64,000 nucleotides of DNA from Oscheius onirici (GCA_932521025.1 OW051470.1:4140501-4204500); one strand, 5' to 3'. Positions 36,099-47,854 are shown, counted from the stretch's first letter. Notes: generated by a model not told the origin, from the letters alone. Translations and numbers: made by a program.

Positions 36099-36626
36099 AT
36101 GGCCCAACTTGTCGGAGACAACATGTTGATTAGACAAGATGACACTGAAGTCAAAGGATGCGAGGCTCTGGAGGGCAAGGTACATTTATCTTACAATTAG
36201 ACAAACATATTTGAAGATTGTCGGAATCTACTTTTCCGCCATGTGGTGTGGAAATTGTAAGACGGTGACGCCGAAGATCAAGCGCTTTTATGATGCTTTA
36301 AAGGACGCTAACAAGCCCTTTGAAGTCATTCTGGTCTCTCGAGATCACGAGGAGGAAGATCTGCTGGAGTACTTCAAAGAGCACAACGGAGATTGGCTCG
36401 CAGTCAAGTTTGGAGACGAGCAGATCCAGTGAGTCGTTTTGTAAAGAAAGACAAATCGATTTAAAGGAAGTATTTGGAGAAGTATGGAGTCAGCTCAATT
36501 CCAGCCATGAGAATCATCAAGGCAGATGGAACTGTGATCGAAGAGAATCCGATAGCTCAAATCAGGGAAAGGGCAGCTCACGATCCGGAAGAACTCTTCG
36601 ACGAATGGCACAAGGCTGCTCAATAG
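36099..36626 (+). CDS. Thioredoxin-fold protein (nucleoredoxin/tryparedoxin-like)
   Basis: Three exons (36099-36179, 36217-36428, 36467-36626) give 150 residues. The core IVGIYFSAMWCGNCKTVTP has a WCxxC redox motif with the unusual pair Gly-Asn between the cysteines. FEVILVSRDHEEEDL is the nucleoredoxin/tryparedoxin block. YGVSSIPAMRIIKADG carries the cis-proline. Such proteins reduce disulfides in the cytosol or nucleus. The ATG follows TTTTAG directly, suggesting spliced-leader addition. There is no signal peptide. Confidence 0.9.
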
Positions 36627-36909
36627 AACAATGAACGTTTATAAACCTATGTTATTGATTGGTCGGACGAGTAATTGGACTGTTTGACTACACCGCGCCG
36701 CTGTAATCCAGTTGTTTTCGTCTTTGAATCAACAAAAACCTTCCCTATTTAAAAGCTTCAATTTTTGGTCGGATGCTCTCGGTTCTTCCTTATTATGTTC
36801 ACTAGTCGTATAGATTCCGCGTTCCTATCTTTTCCTTTACAAAAAATGGCTTTATCGGACGACCTCGGAGTCTCTTTATAAACTGATAAGGTCGTTTTCC
36901 TCCTCATAG

Positions 36910-39034
36910 ATGACTTACCCTCCTTCTCGACAAGTCGAAACGCTCTGTGGTCCGATCGTCGGCCGAAGACTCATCCATGAGGGTCCTAAACAAGTGAGTT
37001 CGGTTCTTTGATGATACATGCAACTTTCCGCATTATCCCTTAATTGCAACAAAAATACTAATATTTAGTCATAGATAGTAGTGTTCTTCAGTTGCAAAAT
37101 ACAGTAATTGTTTGAATGATTAGTTAATTGGTTAATTTTCTTTGAACAACATGAATGGTTTAGGTTGACGCTTTTCAAGGAATTCCCTATGCGAAGGCCC
37201 CAGTTGGAGAACTACGATTCAAGGTGTTTGTCTTAAATTTTCTAACAGTTTTCCAGAAACCCATCCCAATGGACTCCTGGGAAAGAGTGAGAGAGTGTAA
37301 GCAGTTTGGACCTCGTTCTGTTCAAAAGGAATGGCCGGGAGATGTCTGTCCAATCCCGATTTCCGAAGACTGTCTCAATTTGAACGTTTTCACTCCAGTC
37401 TGGTCTCCGGAAAACAAAAAGGGCTTTGCTACTATCGTCTACGTCCATGGCGGAGGGTTGGTTGTCTGACATTTAAAAAAGGTTATTAAGTTGTTCAGGT
37501 TTCTTTTCGACAGCGCCTGGAAGTATGGAGATATCAACTTTTGCGAGAATTTGGTAACGTTTGTGTCTACTGTAACAATCTTTTTTGTAGGTAACAAAGG
37601 ACGTGGTGGCTGTTACTGTACAGTACCGTACGGGATATCTGGGAATGTGGTCGACTGGTGACTCCGTCTGTCCTGGAAACAACCTGCTCTGGGATCTGAC
37701 TCTTGCTCTCAAATGGATAAAGGACAACATTTCTTTCTTCAACGGTGATCCGGACAATGTGACACTGATCGGGTAACAATCGTAAGCTCAGAACAAACCT
37801 CAGAACAGGCAATCGGCGGGTGGGGCGTTGGTAGACTATCTGAGTATTAGCACCCATTCTCGAGGTTAGTTTTGTAGAATATCAGAATAAAGGGTTCTAG
37901 ACCTCTTCCACAAAGTTGTACCCATGGCCGGCGATACTAGCGACTTTTGGAGCATATCTACTGGAGTGGTCGACTATTGTAGAGAGAAGGCAGCGAACTG
38001 GGGAATCAGTACAAACGACTCTTCTGAAATGCTCGAGAAGTTGAGAAAACTACCGGCTGAGATATTTGCCTTGGGACTCCAGGATATGGGCGACGAGACA
38101 AAGGACATAAATATCGACAACAAGGGTCTTGCTCCAACATTCGATAACGACTTTTTCTCTAAGCCGGTTGGAACTTTAGGCAGTAACAACTATTTCTCAA
38201 TTCAGATAGACGAGTTGAGGAAAGAGGCTCCTCATAAACCGATGTTGACCGGAGTCTGTCGCTACGAAGGTCTCATCTATCGTGAGTGCTGTGAACAAAA
38301 AACGCCTACTCTTTTCAGTTCCCGACTCTTCGAAGACCCGAGAGACTATTGAGAATATTGCTTCTGCCCGATTCCCTGAGAAACTCTACCCGAAACAGTT
38401 CAAAGAACTTCAGCAAGAGTATGTCAAGAAACTGACTGAAAACGTCAAAGACGAGGAGAGCCTTCAACGTTCCATCGCTCAAGTAATTCTGAATAGATCA
38501 ACTAAAGAAGTTTCAGGCAATGGGAGACCATATGTTCATTCTCGGCTGTCAGCAGAATGTTATGAGTCGTCTGCATAACTGTAATTCGACTGTTTACCTC
38601 TATGTCATGGACTACTTTAACGAAAAGATGAATTTTCCAGTCACAACCAATTCACCATTTCAAGGTTTGTCTGTTAGAGTCAGAAGGTGAATCCAGCACT
38701 TAGGAGCTACACATTGCTGTGACGTCAGTTTTCTGATCGGCAAAAACATCTTCAGTCCGTTTGTCTTCGAAGGAGAGGACAAGAAGGTCTCTCTTATGAT
38801 TGCTATCTACTTTACCAACTTCGCCAAACATGGGTCTGTTCTAGATTGGCTTGTAATGTTCTTTTCAGAAATCCGAATGGCAAGGAAAAGGACGAGACTT
38901 TGGTCGAATGGCTTCCAGCCACAAAGGAGAATCCCGAACGCAATTTACAGATCGATCGACCCTTTGTCATTTCTGACTCGTACTTTTCGGGAAGACCTCG
39001 TTGGGTTGTCGAGAAGACGAAAGAGTCGAAATGA
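36910..39034 (+). CDS. Type-B carboxylesterase, paralogue of the 17260-19443 gene
   Basis: Eleven exons give 541 residues, and all junctions keep frame. Conserved blocks are [43 protein letters not shown], nucleophile elbow GQSAGG (codons split by the intron 37773-37808), and the His region GATHCCD. The first intron (36994-37163) is longer than the rest. No signal peptide follows the start MTYPPSRQVET, so the protein should be intracellular. The ATG lies directly behind CATAG. It shares with the (-) paralogue the order of blocks, the missing signal peptide and the late NFAKHG-NPNG junction. That points to a duplication. Confidence 0.92.
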
Positions 39035-41681
39035 ATCGTTTGCCCCTCTTGTCCTTGGTTTTCTGCAAAGAGGCAGCAGCAAGTGGCAGAGAAATAAGTC
39101 AAGCGTCATGGTGTAAAACGTTCTCTTAATTTGTCATGTCGGCCTGCTCGACACGGAACATAGAGAGAGTTGACTGCCAGACAAAAATGTGTTTTGAGAC
39201 AGCTTTGTTGACCTTCTATATAACTTCTTTAGTCTTCAAGAGCCATCAAGAGTCCTCGTCACACGATTCTCGATCTCCATTCGGCTTATCTTCTTCTCCC
39301 TCGAGTCCAATAACTACTCTTTTATCCTCAATTGTTTCTCGGACCTCAAAGTTTGGTAATTCAAATCACAGAGACGAACAAAACAAGCAGGAGGAAGCAA
39401 AAGCATTCAATTTGGGCGGTCACGCGGCCCGTCTGCCAAGAATAGGGATCCGAATAATGTTTTCCTCGTCTGCCGCTTTATAATTTGTAAGCGGACAGGT
39501 CCTCCCGGGGTAAATCCACCAGCGTGTTTTGTGGCAAACACAAACACAGAAGAAGCATTTTTGCAGAAGTCAAACATCCTCGTAGACTGCTCCTCAGGGA
39601 GTTAACGAGATGCACGTGGTCTTCAAATCGTTCTGCACTTTCATTCGACCAACTCTATTCATTTCCTCCAATTTTCTAATTTTTTGAGTAGGCACTTCAG
39701 ATTTGAAGACGTTCAGATGAAATAAACTTGAATTTGTTTTGACTCTCTCCTTTTTGAGTGGCTTCCATTATGCCGACAGTCTGACCTGTCAACACGCCTT
39801 ACAAAAAGTGTTATTGTGTTCCCGATCCAATACCAACAAGGTGTTTTCCTCTTCCGGCTCTCAACATTTTGTCGTATTGGAATCTAGAGATTTCGAAACC
39901 TCTCGTGATCCTTCTTTGCGCCCTCTTTCGTATATGTGTTCTCCCCAAAAATAGTAGTCGTGTTATGTTGACCGGAAGTCTAGCCGGCCCAAGCAAAAAA
40001 AGGACGCAATTGGAGCCTGCATGCGCCGCCATCTATACGAATTTCTTACGAGGAGTGTCTAATAGATGTTCTCTATTCATCGTCGTCTTTTAGTCTGAAA
40101 ATTGGTATTTGTCCTTCCGCTACACATGTTTCTCCCAAGTGGTCACGACAGTCGAGTTACTTCCCGTCTTTCATGCCCCTTGACTTCTCGTTTCATTCTT
40201 CTGCTTGCTAGCAGCATAACAAGAGCGACCTTTCCTCAAGAAAGAAATGTCTCTCCTCAGGGAATCACGTACTACTACACATGCATTTCCTCTTCCTTTC
40301 CCTCTAGAGTATTGGTAATCGTCCTCCGGTTGTCAGCCCTTCTTAAGGTCACCCAGAGTGTCCTTGTCGCCAGTTGACAATGCGCAGACAGTTGGACTCA
40401 GACCCCAATCTTCTAGTCTTGTCCTCCGCTCACTTTCTCTCCTACAGCCTAATGTCCCCTCTGGCCATTAGCCAACTGGCCAGTCAGACTCTTTTCCAGA
40501 AGATTATCTTGGGATGTGTATATTGTCTCTTTAAAAGAGGCGAAGGTCACAGCCAATGCGCGGGAACTCGTTCGGTCTCTCCCTACCAGTCCCTTACTCC
40601 GCAATCTCCTGCCACAGATCCTCTTTTTACTTTTTATCTTTCTCTTCTCTCACTAAATTTGTTTAGTTTGATAGCGCGTTAAAACCGATTGTCTAACTAA
40701 AAAATGCTGCCGCCAAATGCATGTGGCGCGGGAAGAGAAAATTACGGGCCATTAGTTTTACAGCAGGTATGTGTTCTTGTTCGGGTTCGTCCTTCCAATA
40801 AGAGATCGGATCATAATCTGGACCCCTGGTGTGTCCTCATTCGCCACTTTCTCCTGTACCAATACTCTCCAGAGAACGAGTTGGACACGGGACGCACCCT
40901 GCCATCGAGAGTTGAATGCAAAATGGCATAGGCGAGACACGGATTACACCCGTCGCTCTCCCCAATCTTTTCCGCTTTTTCCGTTTCCGAAGGCTGAATA
41001 CGAGAATCGATTTGTTATCAGAAAAGGAACCGTTCGCAGCTGATATGAAACACCCGAACTTGATTCTACGCCCGTCCTTTCAGCCATTTCTGTCGTGTCT
41101 AGACCCTCCTTTTCCTCGACAGTTGACATCGTTCTGGCCATTAGTAACGCCTCAATTTACATGTCGATCTGGGTCAGTTTCAAGGCCAGTTGAATCTATA
41201 TGGCAACAGTCGAATGAGCTCTTTGAAACCTTTCAGTGACTGTATGTGAACATGTTTGTCTCTATGTCAATTCGAGGTTCTTGGACGACTACATCTTACC
41301 TGTCCATATGTACAGTAGATTCTTAGCAATTAGTTGAAGTGTTTTCAATGTGTAATTACGCCATTTCGCAAGAAAAAAATTACATGCATGGTTAGAATTC
41401 ACTACAGAAATCGAAAGAAGTTTTCTCGACAATGGAAAATGTAGTCCATGTATCATACAAGAACCCACCAAACTCATCCATTAGATGAGGAAGTTCTCTC
41501 ATAATTTCCGTGTCCAATGGCCTGACTCTGGAGTGTAAGCTCAAAAACAGCTGTCACTATAGTTTGGTTTTTGATTGTGCTCGTTTCCATTTCCTTTCGG
41601 ATTTGAAGAGTTCTTTCCTCCAGCTTCTTCAATGTTTTTGTCGTTGAATGTCTCTTTTTTCACTTGCGATCATCACAGCTG
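39035..41681. other. Gene-poor 2.6-kb region
   Basis: No gene, RNA or repeat recognised on either strand. Open frames are short and compositionally random. Confidence 0.45.
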
Positions 41682-42038
41682 ATGGCCGTGCATGTTACAA
41701 TGGCCCGTGCCTACACCAGCAGCCACTGCAGTCCAAACCTTTTGTCATTTTTATTGTCCCTCCTCTTTGCCGCTATTTTCACCTCGTCCCATATCTTCCA
41801 AGGCTATCCGTCGTCGGTTTCCTTTGGTGGTTTTCTGGCTTCCAGCCACCGGTTTTTGTCGACTTTCGCGGTTTTGGGAAATATTCTGATTTTGTGCGAG
41901 TGAACTGGTTCCAATCAGTCCATTGTACTCTTTCTCTCGGTCTACTTCAGTTCGGTGATTTCCGCTATTACAACTTTTGCGCAATTCGACCAGACTGATT
42001 TACTCCCACTTCCTCTAATAAAGAACCAACAAAATTAA
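41682..42038 (+). CDS. Small multi-pass membrane protein, possibly KRTCAP2-like
   Basis: Two exons (41682-41870 and 41919-42038) with a 48-nt intron give 102 residues. Hydrophobic segments are LLSFLLSLLFAAIFTSSHIF, VSFGGFLASSHRFLSTFA and SIVLFLSVYFSSVISAITTF. The spacing of LLSLL, a Gly-rich FGGFLAS block and a third helix loosely recalls KRTCAP2, a subunit of the ER oligosaccharyltransferase, but identity is weak. The start ATG has an acceptor-like CAG just upstream. The stop at 42036-42038 overlaps the stop of a (-) frame, which makes at least one of the two models doubtful. Confidence 0.4.
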
Positions 42039-42436
42039 TAGTGAGGGTTTTGTCGGTAGAAAGACTCAAAGAACCATCTTCCAGAGTCTAGACAAACAAT
42101 AGTTGCCCCACCCTGTCTATCCGTTGGAAACTTGGCGCTCTTCCTAAAAATCTCCACAAATTGGAGACTATACTTTTCCTTTTTTGCCAGTTCTGTCAGT
42201 TCTTCCAGCTGCTCATGATTGAGTCCAAATTGTAAAGTAGAGCGGTCACTTGATACAAGGCGGGTCAGTCCCGCCCATTTCTTGACCAGCAGGCCCTCTC
42301 TTTGCCTTTTAAGATCAGGAACTTCGGAAGGCTTTTTTGCGGGATTGTCCACTCGGTGATCAGCGCGTGATGCGGAATTCCGGACAGAGTCGGGCGGAGC
42401 CCATCGCCGCTCCTTGTTTGTTGTGTTCCAGGCCGC
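42035..42436 (-). CDS. Terminal exon of an unknown gene
   Basis: On the reverse strand an acceptor (GGAATTAG) at 42437-42438 opens a 133-codon frame to a stop at 42035. The protein is charged and looks natural (AAWNTTNKERRWAPPDSVR, LKRQREGLLVKKWAGLTRLV, LNHEQLEELTELAKKEK, FFESFYRQNPHY). It has no ATG of its own, so upstream exons must exist, probably in 42440-42750 before the divergent chaperone gene. I could not join them. No family is recognised. Confidence 0.45.
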   Translation of the reverse strand, partial: AAWNTTNKERRWAPPDSVRNSASRADHRVDNPAKKPSEVPDLKRQREGLLVKKWAGLTRLVSSDRSTLQFGLNHEQLEELTELAKKEKYSLQFVEIFRKSAKFPTDRQGGATIVCLDSGRWFFESFYRQNPHY

Positions 42437-42751
42437 CTAATTCCGAAAAAGCGTTCCATTTGAGAGAAAGACCTCCTACGCCTTCTTCTTATCTTTTCGT
42501 GAATCACAAGACTCTCTTTTATCACACTTCTCATATTCCAAGTACTTTCCCAAGCCTTTTCAACCCATAAAAGCTCCACTGTAAAAGCTGTTCCAGTCCT
42601 CGACAAACTTGTTACTCTCGATAATCCAAGCGAAATATTCTAGCTGAGGAACCAGTTGTCAGAGCTGGACACCCTCCAACTGTTGACACAACCTCCCAAG
42701 ACAATGCTCTTTTTGTCTTCTCTTCACTCGCCTCATTGTATTCTTTTTCAG

Positions 42752-44072
42752 ATGGCTCCAAGGGACGAATCCCCCTACATCACGCTTGGAATCCCGGCCA
42801 ACGCCGACGAGACTGCTATCAAGAAAGCGTGAGTCCTCCATCTATACAGTTCTCGACCCGTATGCAAATCCCTCCACTATTTGTCTTCATTACGTTCGGC
42901 CATCAGCTGCTGCCCGTTCGCGCATGTTCCCTCTCAAGAGTTTTAACACGGCTGTAATCCGCCTTGGCTCGATCGAGTACTCGAAGAGAAAGCAGCTGCT
43001 CTAATAGAGCGGAGAGACGGACAAATAGACCAACTTGGGTCAAAACAATCTTTCAGATATCGTAAACTCGCACTCAAATGGCATCCCGACAAACATCAGG
43101 AGGAGAAAGACAAGGAGATGGCTGAGAAGAAGTTCAAGAAAATTGCCCAAGCTTACGAAACTCTCTGTGACAGTGAGTTTTCAATTCTTCGGGTGCACAT
43201 AAATGAAGGAACCTGTAGTTTTTGGTAAATATTAAACCCGACCGGAAGAATGTTTCTTCCGCTTCCGCGGGCGGTCGAGGTTTTGTGCCCGCAGGATCCG
43301 GACGGTCTGTTGACTTTTCCTTCTTCTGCAACGTTTGAACAAGCAGTGACGTCGACCCGAAAAAGGCAACTTTCCTTGACGTCACAAGGGATAGTCCTAA
43401 GACACTTTTGCCAAAATTCGAGAATGTTTTTAAGCAAAATGACACCTGCCAGCCGGGGGCAGATGGCACATTTAAATTGCTGACAGGTGGTCAAGACGAA
43501 TCTTTCAGGTAAAAAGAAGCAAGATGTGGACAGAAGTGAGAATTTGAGGATGAGACGGACACATCGTCCATTTCACCATGCTAACGATGATTTTTTTCGT
43601 TCCCCTTTTGATATTTTCAAGGAGTTCTTCGGCAGCCGCGACCCCTTTCAGCACGATGTTTTCTTCGACGACGGCTTCGCCTTTCCATCGGACAGTTATC
43701 TATTCAAGAGTTGGTTTTTTACGTCTGATGGAAAACATATTGCTTCTTCAGAACACAGGTTTCCGTCGAGTCGAGTACACATATTTTATGACGACGACAA
43801 GTCGCCCAAAAAGGAGAACGACTGGTCAGTTCACATGTTACTCAGAAACAAAGAGTCTGTTCAGCAAGTTCTCGACTGTGATTCGATTCTCCTCGTCCGC
43901 TGAGCCTGGAAAGACACCTCTTGTTCGTAAGACTTCCACCACAACGCGGATAGTCGATGGAAAGAAGGTTGTGACGAAAAAGATGGAAAATGAAGGAGAG
44001 GAGATCGTGGAAGTGCTCGAAGACGGCGAATTGAAGTCTAGGACAGTAAACTCGGCAGTCGAATCTAGCTGA
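42752..44072 (+). CDS. DnaJ/Hsp40 co-chaperone, DNAJB6/B2 type
   Basis: Five exons (42752-42828, 43057-43172, 43509-43709, 43752-43824, 43865-44072) join in frame to 224 residues. The J domain shows [33 protein letters not shown] (HPD intact) and [14 protein letters not shown] Phe-rich linker follows with [16 protein letters not shown], the DPFxxFFG signature of DNAJB2/6/8. The C-terminus [20 protein letters not shown] is the conserved tail block of DNAJB6. These Hsp70 partners suppress protein aggregation. The ATG lies directly behind TTTTTCAG. Intron 2 (336 nt) is long for this window. Confidence 0.9.
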
Positions 44073-44351
44073 ATCTCATATTTTGTACATATTTGTTCTA
44101 AGCATTCCTCACAGCTTCGATCGAGAAGCGCGCCATTTTGAGTCAAGCCAAGGTTTGATTCTCTTTTCGTTTCCTCCTTTTCCTAGACGCATTTTCTCCC
44201 AAAAAGTTCTTTCTTCAATAGTCAATATTACCTGGGTATCTTTCCTTCTTTCTCTCAATAAATCTTTTCGCACTTTTCATTGACACAGGTTCTTGTGCAC
44301 CGGGAGCCACTATTGATATTTAGACAGATTCGCCGATACATCAGTCAAGAC
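44073..44351. other. 3' flank of the DnaJ gene
   Basis: Contains the probable 3' UTR, with an AATAAA-like CAATAAATC near 44257-44266. No other gene is seen. Confidence 0.4.
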
Positions 44352-44452
44352 GAGGAAAAAAAGACTGGTTGTACTACAGTAGGCGCCTATGTTCAGTGAG
44401 TTTTACACCGAAATATTAGGGTTATGCTAAGTCAACTGGACCAGGAACTACC
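44352..44452 (+). repeat. Dispersed repeat, copy 2
   Basis: Same orientation and word order as 35575-35668 (TGTACT, GTGAGTTTTACAC, GGTTAT, AAGTCAACTGGA). Copies differ by substitutions and small indels. No coding potential. Confidence 0.5.
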
Positions 44453-44710
44453 AATGCTGTGCCAGGAATTATCAATACGGTTTTATCTCTGTGTTCAAAG
44501 ATTTTTATAGCGCATTTTTTCGTTCCTTGGGCGAAAACTAACGTATACATCCTAACTACAACTAACTACCAAACCAAATACTTGCTCTCAGAAGAAAGCT
44601 GTCTTACGAGAAGACTTATAATGTCAAAGAGTTGGGAATATTCTAAAGCGAAAAGTCCACTCACAAAAGGTTATGTTTACTGGGGGGGGGAACAAAACAG
44701 TAGATACGAG

Positions 44711-45985
44711 CTATGGTTTATTGCGTGGAGTGTCCCAATGATTCCGATACAACACAAGAAAACTGTTTACAACGGCAGAATAACTAGATTTCTCGGAAGC
44801 TGACAACTCGTCGAAGAATGAGCCAATATCATAAGGGGAATATTTGAGGGTACAACTTTTAAAACGGAAAAGTTGAAGTCTCTCAAGAAGAGTCTCCAAA
44901 ATGATTAGTAGGTTATCATCAACGACATGGCATTCCAAGTAAGAATCCATAGTGCTGATGAAAAGAAGCTTACTCGTAGCAATTTCGAGATAGTAGAAGG
45001 AGCATTTTTTGATGACGAGTCTTCCATTATGAAAGGCGTCAAAATCCAGATCGTGAAGATGGATCAGGTCCAATTCCAGATATCTCAGATCCACTCTTTT
45101 GCTGACGTTGGGAAGACGGAACTGACGAAGCTGTCCAGGTCCTTCTCCGACCAACTTCTAGAAATATCGTCTTCTGAAGAATTAAACTAGCACCTACCTT
45201 CAGGAATGGTTCCAATTTATCGTCTTTTGTAACTGTCTGTGAATATCTGTGAATCCTCGCGTATTCAAAGCGGGTGAGAACAGAGTAGTCTTGTGGAAGA
45301 GAAGTCATCAGTTGAGTAGCAAATGCTCGACACTTCTGCTCACTTTTAGTATTAGTTGAAAGCAAAGAGTACCTGTGGAAGAAATGACACAAAAGAAGAG
45401 TTACATTTGTCCACTTTGATGCACTTGAAGGAACATTTTGGTTCGATTATTTTGAAAAGACACCCCGTTTCTGCACCTATGCTCAAAGAGAGCAGCTCAC
45501 AGTTCAAATTTGGACAGTCTCCGAACGATGTTTCGAAAACATCCAATTTATCGCTTGAAACACTCTGAAACAGAATTGCTTTGAATGAATAAAGGTACAT
45601 ACAAAGACGATAACAGGGAAGAAAACTCCACGGAGATCTTCTACACAGTTGGAATCAATCCTCACTCTACCCCACTTTTTCGTCAGTATAAATTCCTGGA
45701 ATATTGTCTTCCTTCTGAACAGTCAAATTCTTACGAGAGTGTTCCGTGTTCTGTCTATCTCAACAGTCAAACCGTCATTTGAGCGAGTCGCAAAGAGACG
45801 TCGGTTACTCTCCATCAATGAATTCATCCATTTGCAAGTTCTTCTCAAACGAACACATTCGATCAATTGCAACTGAAAGTTTGAAGTTGAACTAGCTTTA
45901 TTGGGAAAGAAGACACCTTTTTAAAAACGCCTATTCGATCTTTCTGTGATAGCTGAGAAAACAAACTAATAGACTGCTCGTTCAT
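44711..45985 (-). CDS. F-box protein of the nematode-expanded type
   Basis: Six exons (45917-45985, 45735-45872, 45603-45695, 45373-45564, 45198-45335, 44711-45157) join in frame to 358 residues. The first 60 residues (QLSQKDRIGVFKK, LQLIECVRLRRTCKWMNSLM) match the F-box helix pattern with its late LRxTCK. The rest is a leucine-spaced substrate-binding region (LRQFRLPNVSKRVDLRYLEL, LIHLHDLDFDAF), like the F-box-associated domains of the large nematode families. Such proteins recruit targets to SCF ubiquitin ligases through SKP1. It starts about 120 nt after the OST-alpha stop on the same strand, so a common transcript is possible. Divergence from any named F-box gene is expected. Confidence 0.75.
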
Positions 45986-46075
45986 TGAGAACCAGAAGAA
46001 AATAGCCCGTGTTCTCGAAAATATGTGTTCCTATGACATTCACTGGGTAGCGAAGAGAAGAGACTTTGATAATCG

Positions 46076-46081
46076 TTTATT
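46076..46081 (-). terminator. AATAAA poly(A) signal of the OST-alpha gene
   Basis: Reverse-strand hexamer 22 nt after the OST-alpha stop. The F-box start codon follows about 90 nt later. Confidence 0.5.
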
Positions 46082-46103
46082 TTAATCAAAGTTCGTCCTT
46101 CCT

Positions 46104-47286
46104 CTAGACCATTTCTTCGTTGGCCAGCAACGACACCTTGGATGCCCTTCTCCCTGCTTCTTCAGTCACCCTCTTTACAGCTTCATACTTGTCCAAAAGC
46201 TGCTCCTGCTCCATATCCGACGTGATCCGAATGTCATGACTGAGCTCGATATTAGCCACTTGTTCGTTGTTCGGATATCTGTCAAAGAGCAAAACTTTGC
46301 TAGGATGGAAGATGTACGAGGCGGCCAGCGACAACAGGAGCATCTCATAGCACCAGATAGAGTTGAAGTAAAAGTGACCAGCTGCTGAAGACGAGAAGAG
46401 ACCGTTCCTTGGTATGATTTCGTATCCGGCCAGTAGATCAATCCCAATCTTTTGTAAACTTGCGAGAGTTTGGCACAAGTCTGTAAAACGGAAGAGCGTG
46501 GAATACTTGTAGGGTTCCAGTCGTTCCTTTCCAATGTCGATGAGCACGTAAACCATGTAGAATCCTATCCACATGGAGATAAGGCCGATTACATGAGAGA
46601 CGTGGAAAAAGATGTGTTGTCGATTACCCAACTCGTAGTAGACGCAGATCTCCATGATTTGAAGAATGATCCGGACGACGACAGACTGCAGAATGAGACC
46701 CTCACAGACCCGGAAAGCAGTCACAGTCGGAGGCTGAACTTGAATTTATAGAAGTTTTTCGAAGCTAACTTACATAGCTGGGCAGACACTTACAGCAGCA
46801 CCAGTAGGGCTTGACGGCCAATTTGATCTGCTTCGAGCTGTTGTTCATGTATCTTAAGAGAGCTTGTCGACTGCCAAATAGAGCGTGCATCAAGGAAATG
46901 TTGATCTGGAGGACAATCATGTAATAGCACATGGTGGCACCATACAGGAAGGCTGCGCTACGAGGCATTATCATACCGACGATTGAAGAGCCACAGGTCT
47001 CAAAAAGACAATGGAATGGAATATAAAAGATGACTTACAACCAACGGAGTACTGATGATGAAGTACATATTGTTGCGAAGATTCTCGTTGGAAGTGTAGC
47101 CGATGACGCAACTGTATTGGACGAGAGACAGAATGAAGACGAGGACCGAGGCGACAATGGCCGAAGTTAGTAGACCGAAATGTACTCCATCAATCTCTGA
47201 AACGAACGATTGGACACAAAGATTCAAAACCAACTGGTCCAAAGTTCCGTAGCTGTCGGTACGCCTCCGGTATGGTTACCCGACAT
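46104..47286 (-). CDS. osta: Organic solute transporter alpha (SLC51A/TMEM184 family)
   Basis: Four exons (47235-47286, 47042-47196, 46774-46998, 46104-46733) give 353 residues. Seven hydrophobic segments are visible, starting with FGLLTSAIVASVLVFILSLV. After TM4 comes the family's cysteine-rich palmitoylated loop PYWCCCKCLP. Then QSVVVRIILQIMEICVYY and the C-terminal helix block follow. OST-alpha proteins move bile acids and steroids with OST-beta or, in worms, act in signalling-lipid transport and ciliary membrane remodelling. The start MSGNHTGGVPTATELW has a possible N-glycosylation site. The acidic cytoplasmic tail ends LANEEMV. All junctions keep frame. Confidence 0.9.
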
Positions 47287-47402
47287 TTTGTTGAAAAAGT
47301 CTATGAAGATTTGCATGACATTCGACTATCAGGATAGCAGAGACAGTTATGGTGTTTTTATTGTGGCAGAGTGCACTTTTTGATAACTTATTATAAACTA
47401 TT

Positions 47403-47822
47403 TTAAATTGCTCCCAAGTCTCTGTGTGTTCGTGTATGTCTGAAGCTTTTATTGAGGATAAGGAGGGGAGCTTTGTGCACAAATTAGTTTTTAACAAGTC
47501 GCCACAGGAAAACCAAGTGCGCGAAGGGTTCTTATAACTGGTAGTTACTTTGGAGGGACAGGGAGTGACTGGAACACAGTAACAAAGGAAGAAGGGAAGG
47601 GAGAGTAGGACTGAGACTCACTAAAGCAAGGAACGGGCTCAAATATTATTTTGGTAGTTTCTTTGGAGGGTCAGGGAGAGTGACTGGAGGAGAGTAACAA
47701 AGGAGGAATGAAAGGAAACTAGGACTCCGCGATAAAGCGAAGTCATGAATTTCTACTTTAGCTCCATTTTGATTGCCAATTAAAGCTTCCGACAGACAGA
47801 CCTGGGAGCAATTTAAAGTGGA
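47403..47822. repeat. Inverted-repeat element with internal tandem duplication
   Basis: The left end (47403-47460: TTTAAATTGCTCCC ... TCTGAAGCTTTT) reappears inverted at 47783-47822. Inside, a ~65-nt segment containing GGTAGTTTCTTTGGAGG is duplicated (about 47530-47600 and 47651-47715). The left half up to AGTTTTTAACAAGTC is repeated in direct orientation at 51909-52010. No protein is recognised. It sits right behind the methyltransferase gene. Confidence 0.6.
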
Positions 47823-47844
47823 TTAGTTACTTGGTAACAGAAAC

Positions 47845-47850
47845 TTTATT
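47845..47850 (-). terminator. AATAAA poly(A) signal of the ANMT-like gene
   Basis: Reverse-strand hexamer 5-10 nt after the stop codon at 47855-47857; unusually close. Confidence 0.5.
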
Positions 47851-47854
47851 GGAA

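Noticed and set aside
41751-41984. 77-codon - frame opposite the small membrane protein
   Set aside because: A shadow of the + strand frame; lacks its own signals.
43752-44072. DnaJ exon read as [12 protein letters not shown] in one long frame
   Set aside because: Base counting showed that the junction enters the other frame ([12 protein letters not shown]) and a further 40-nt intron (43825-43864) restores the conserved tail.
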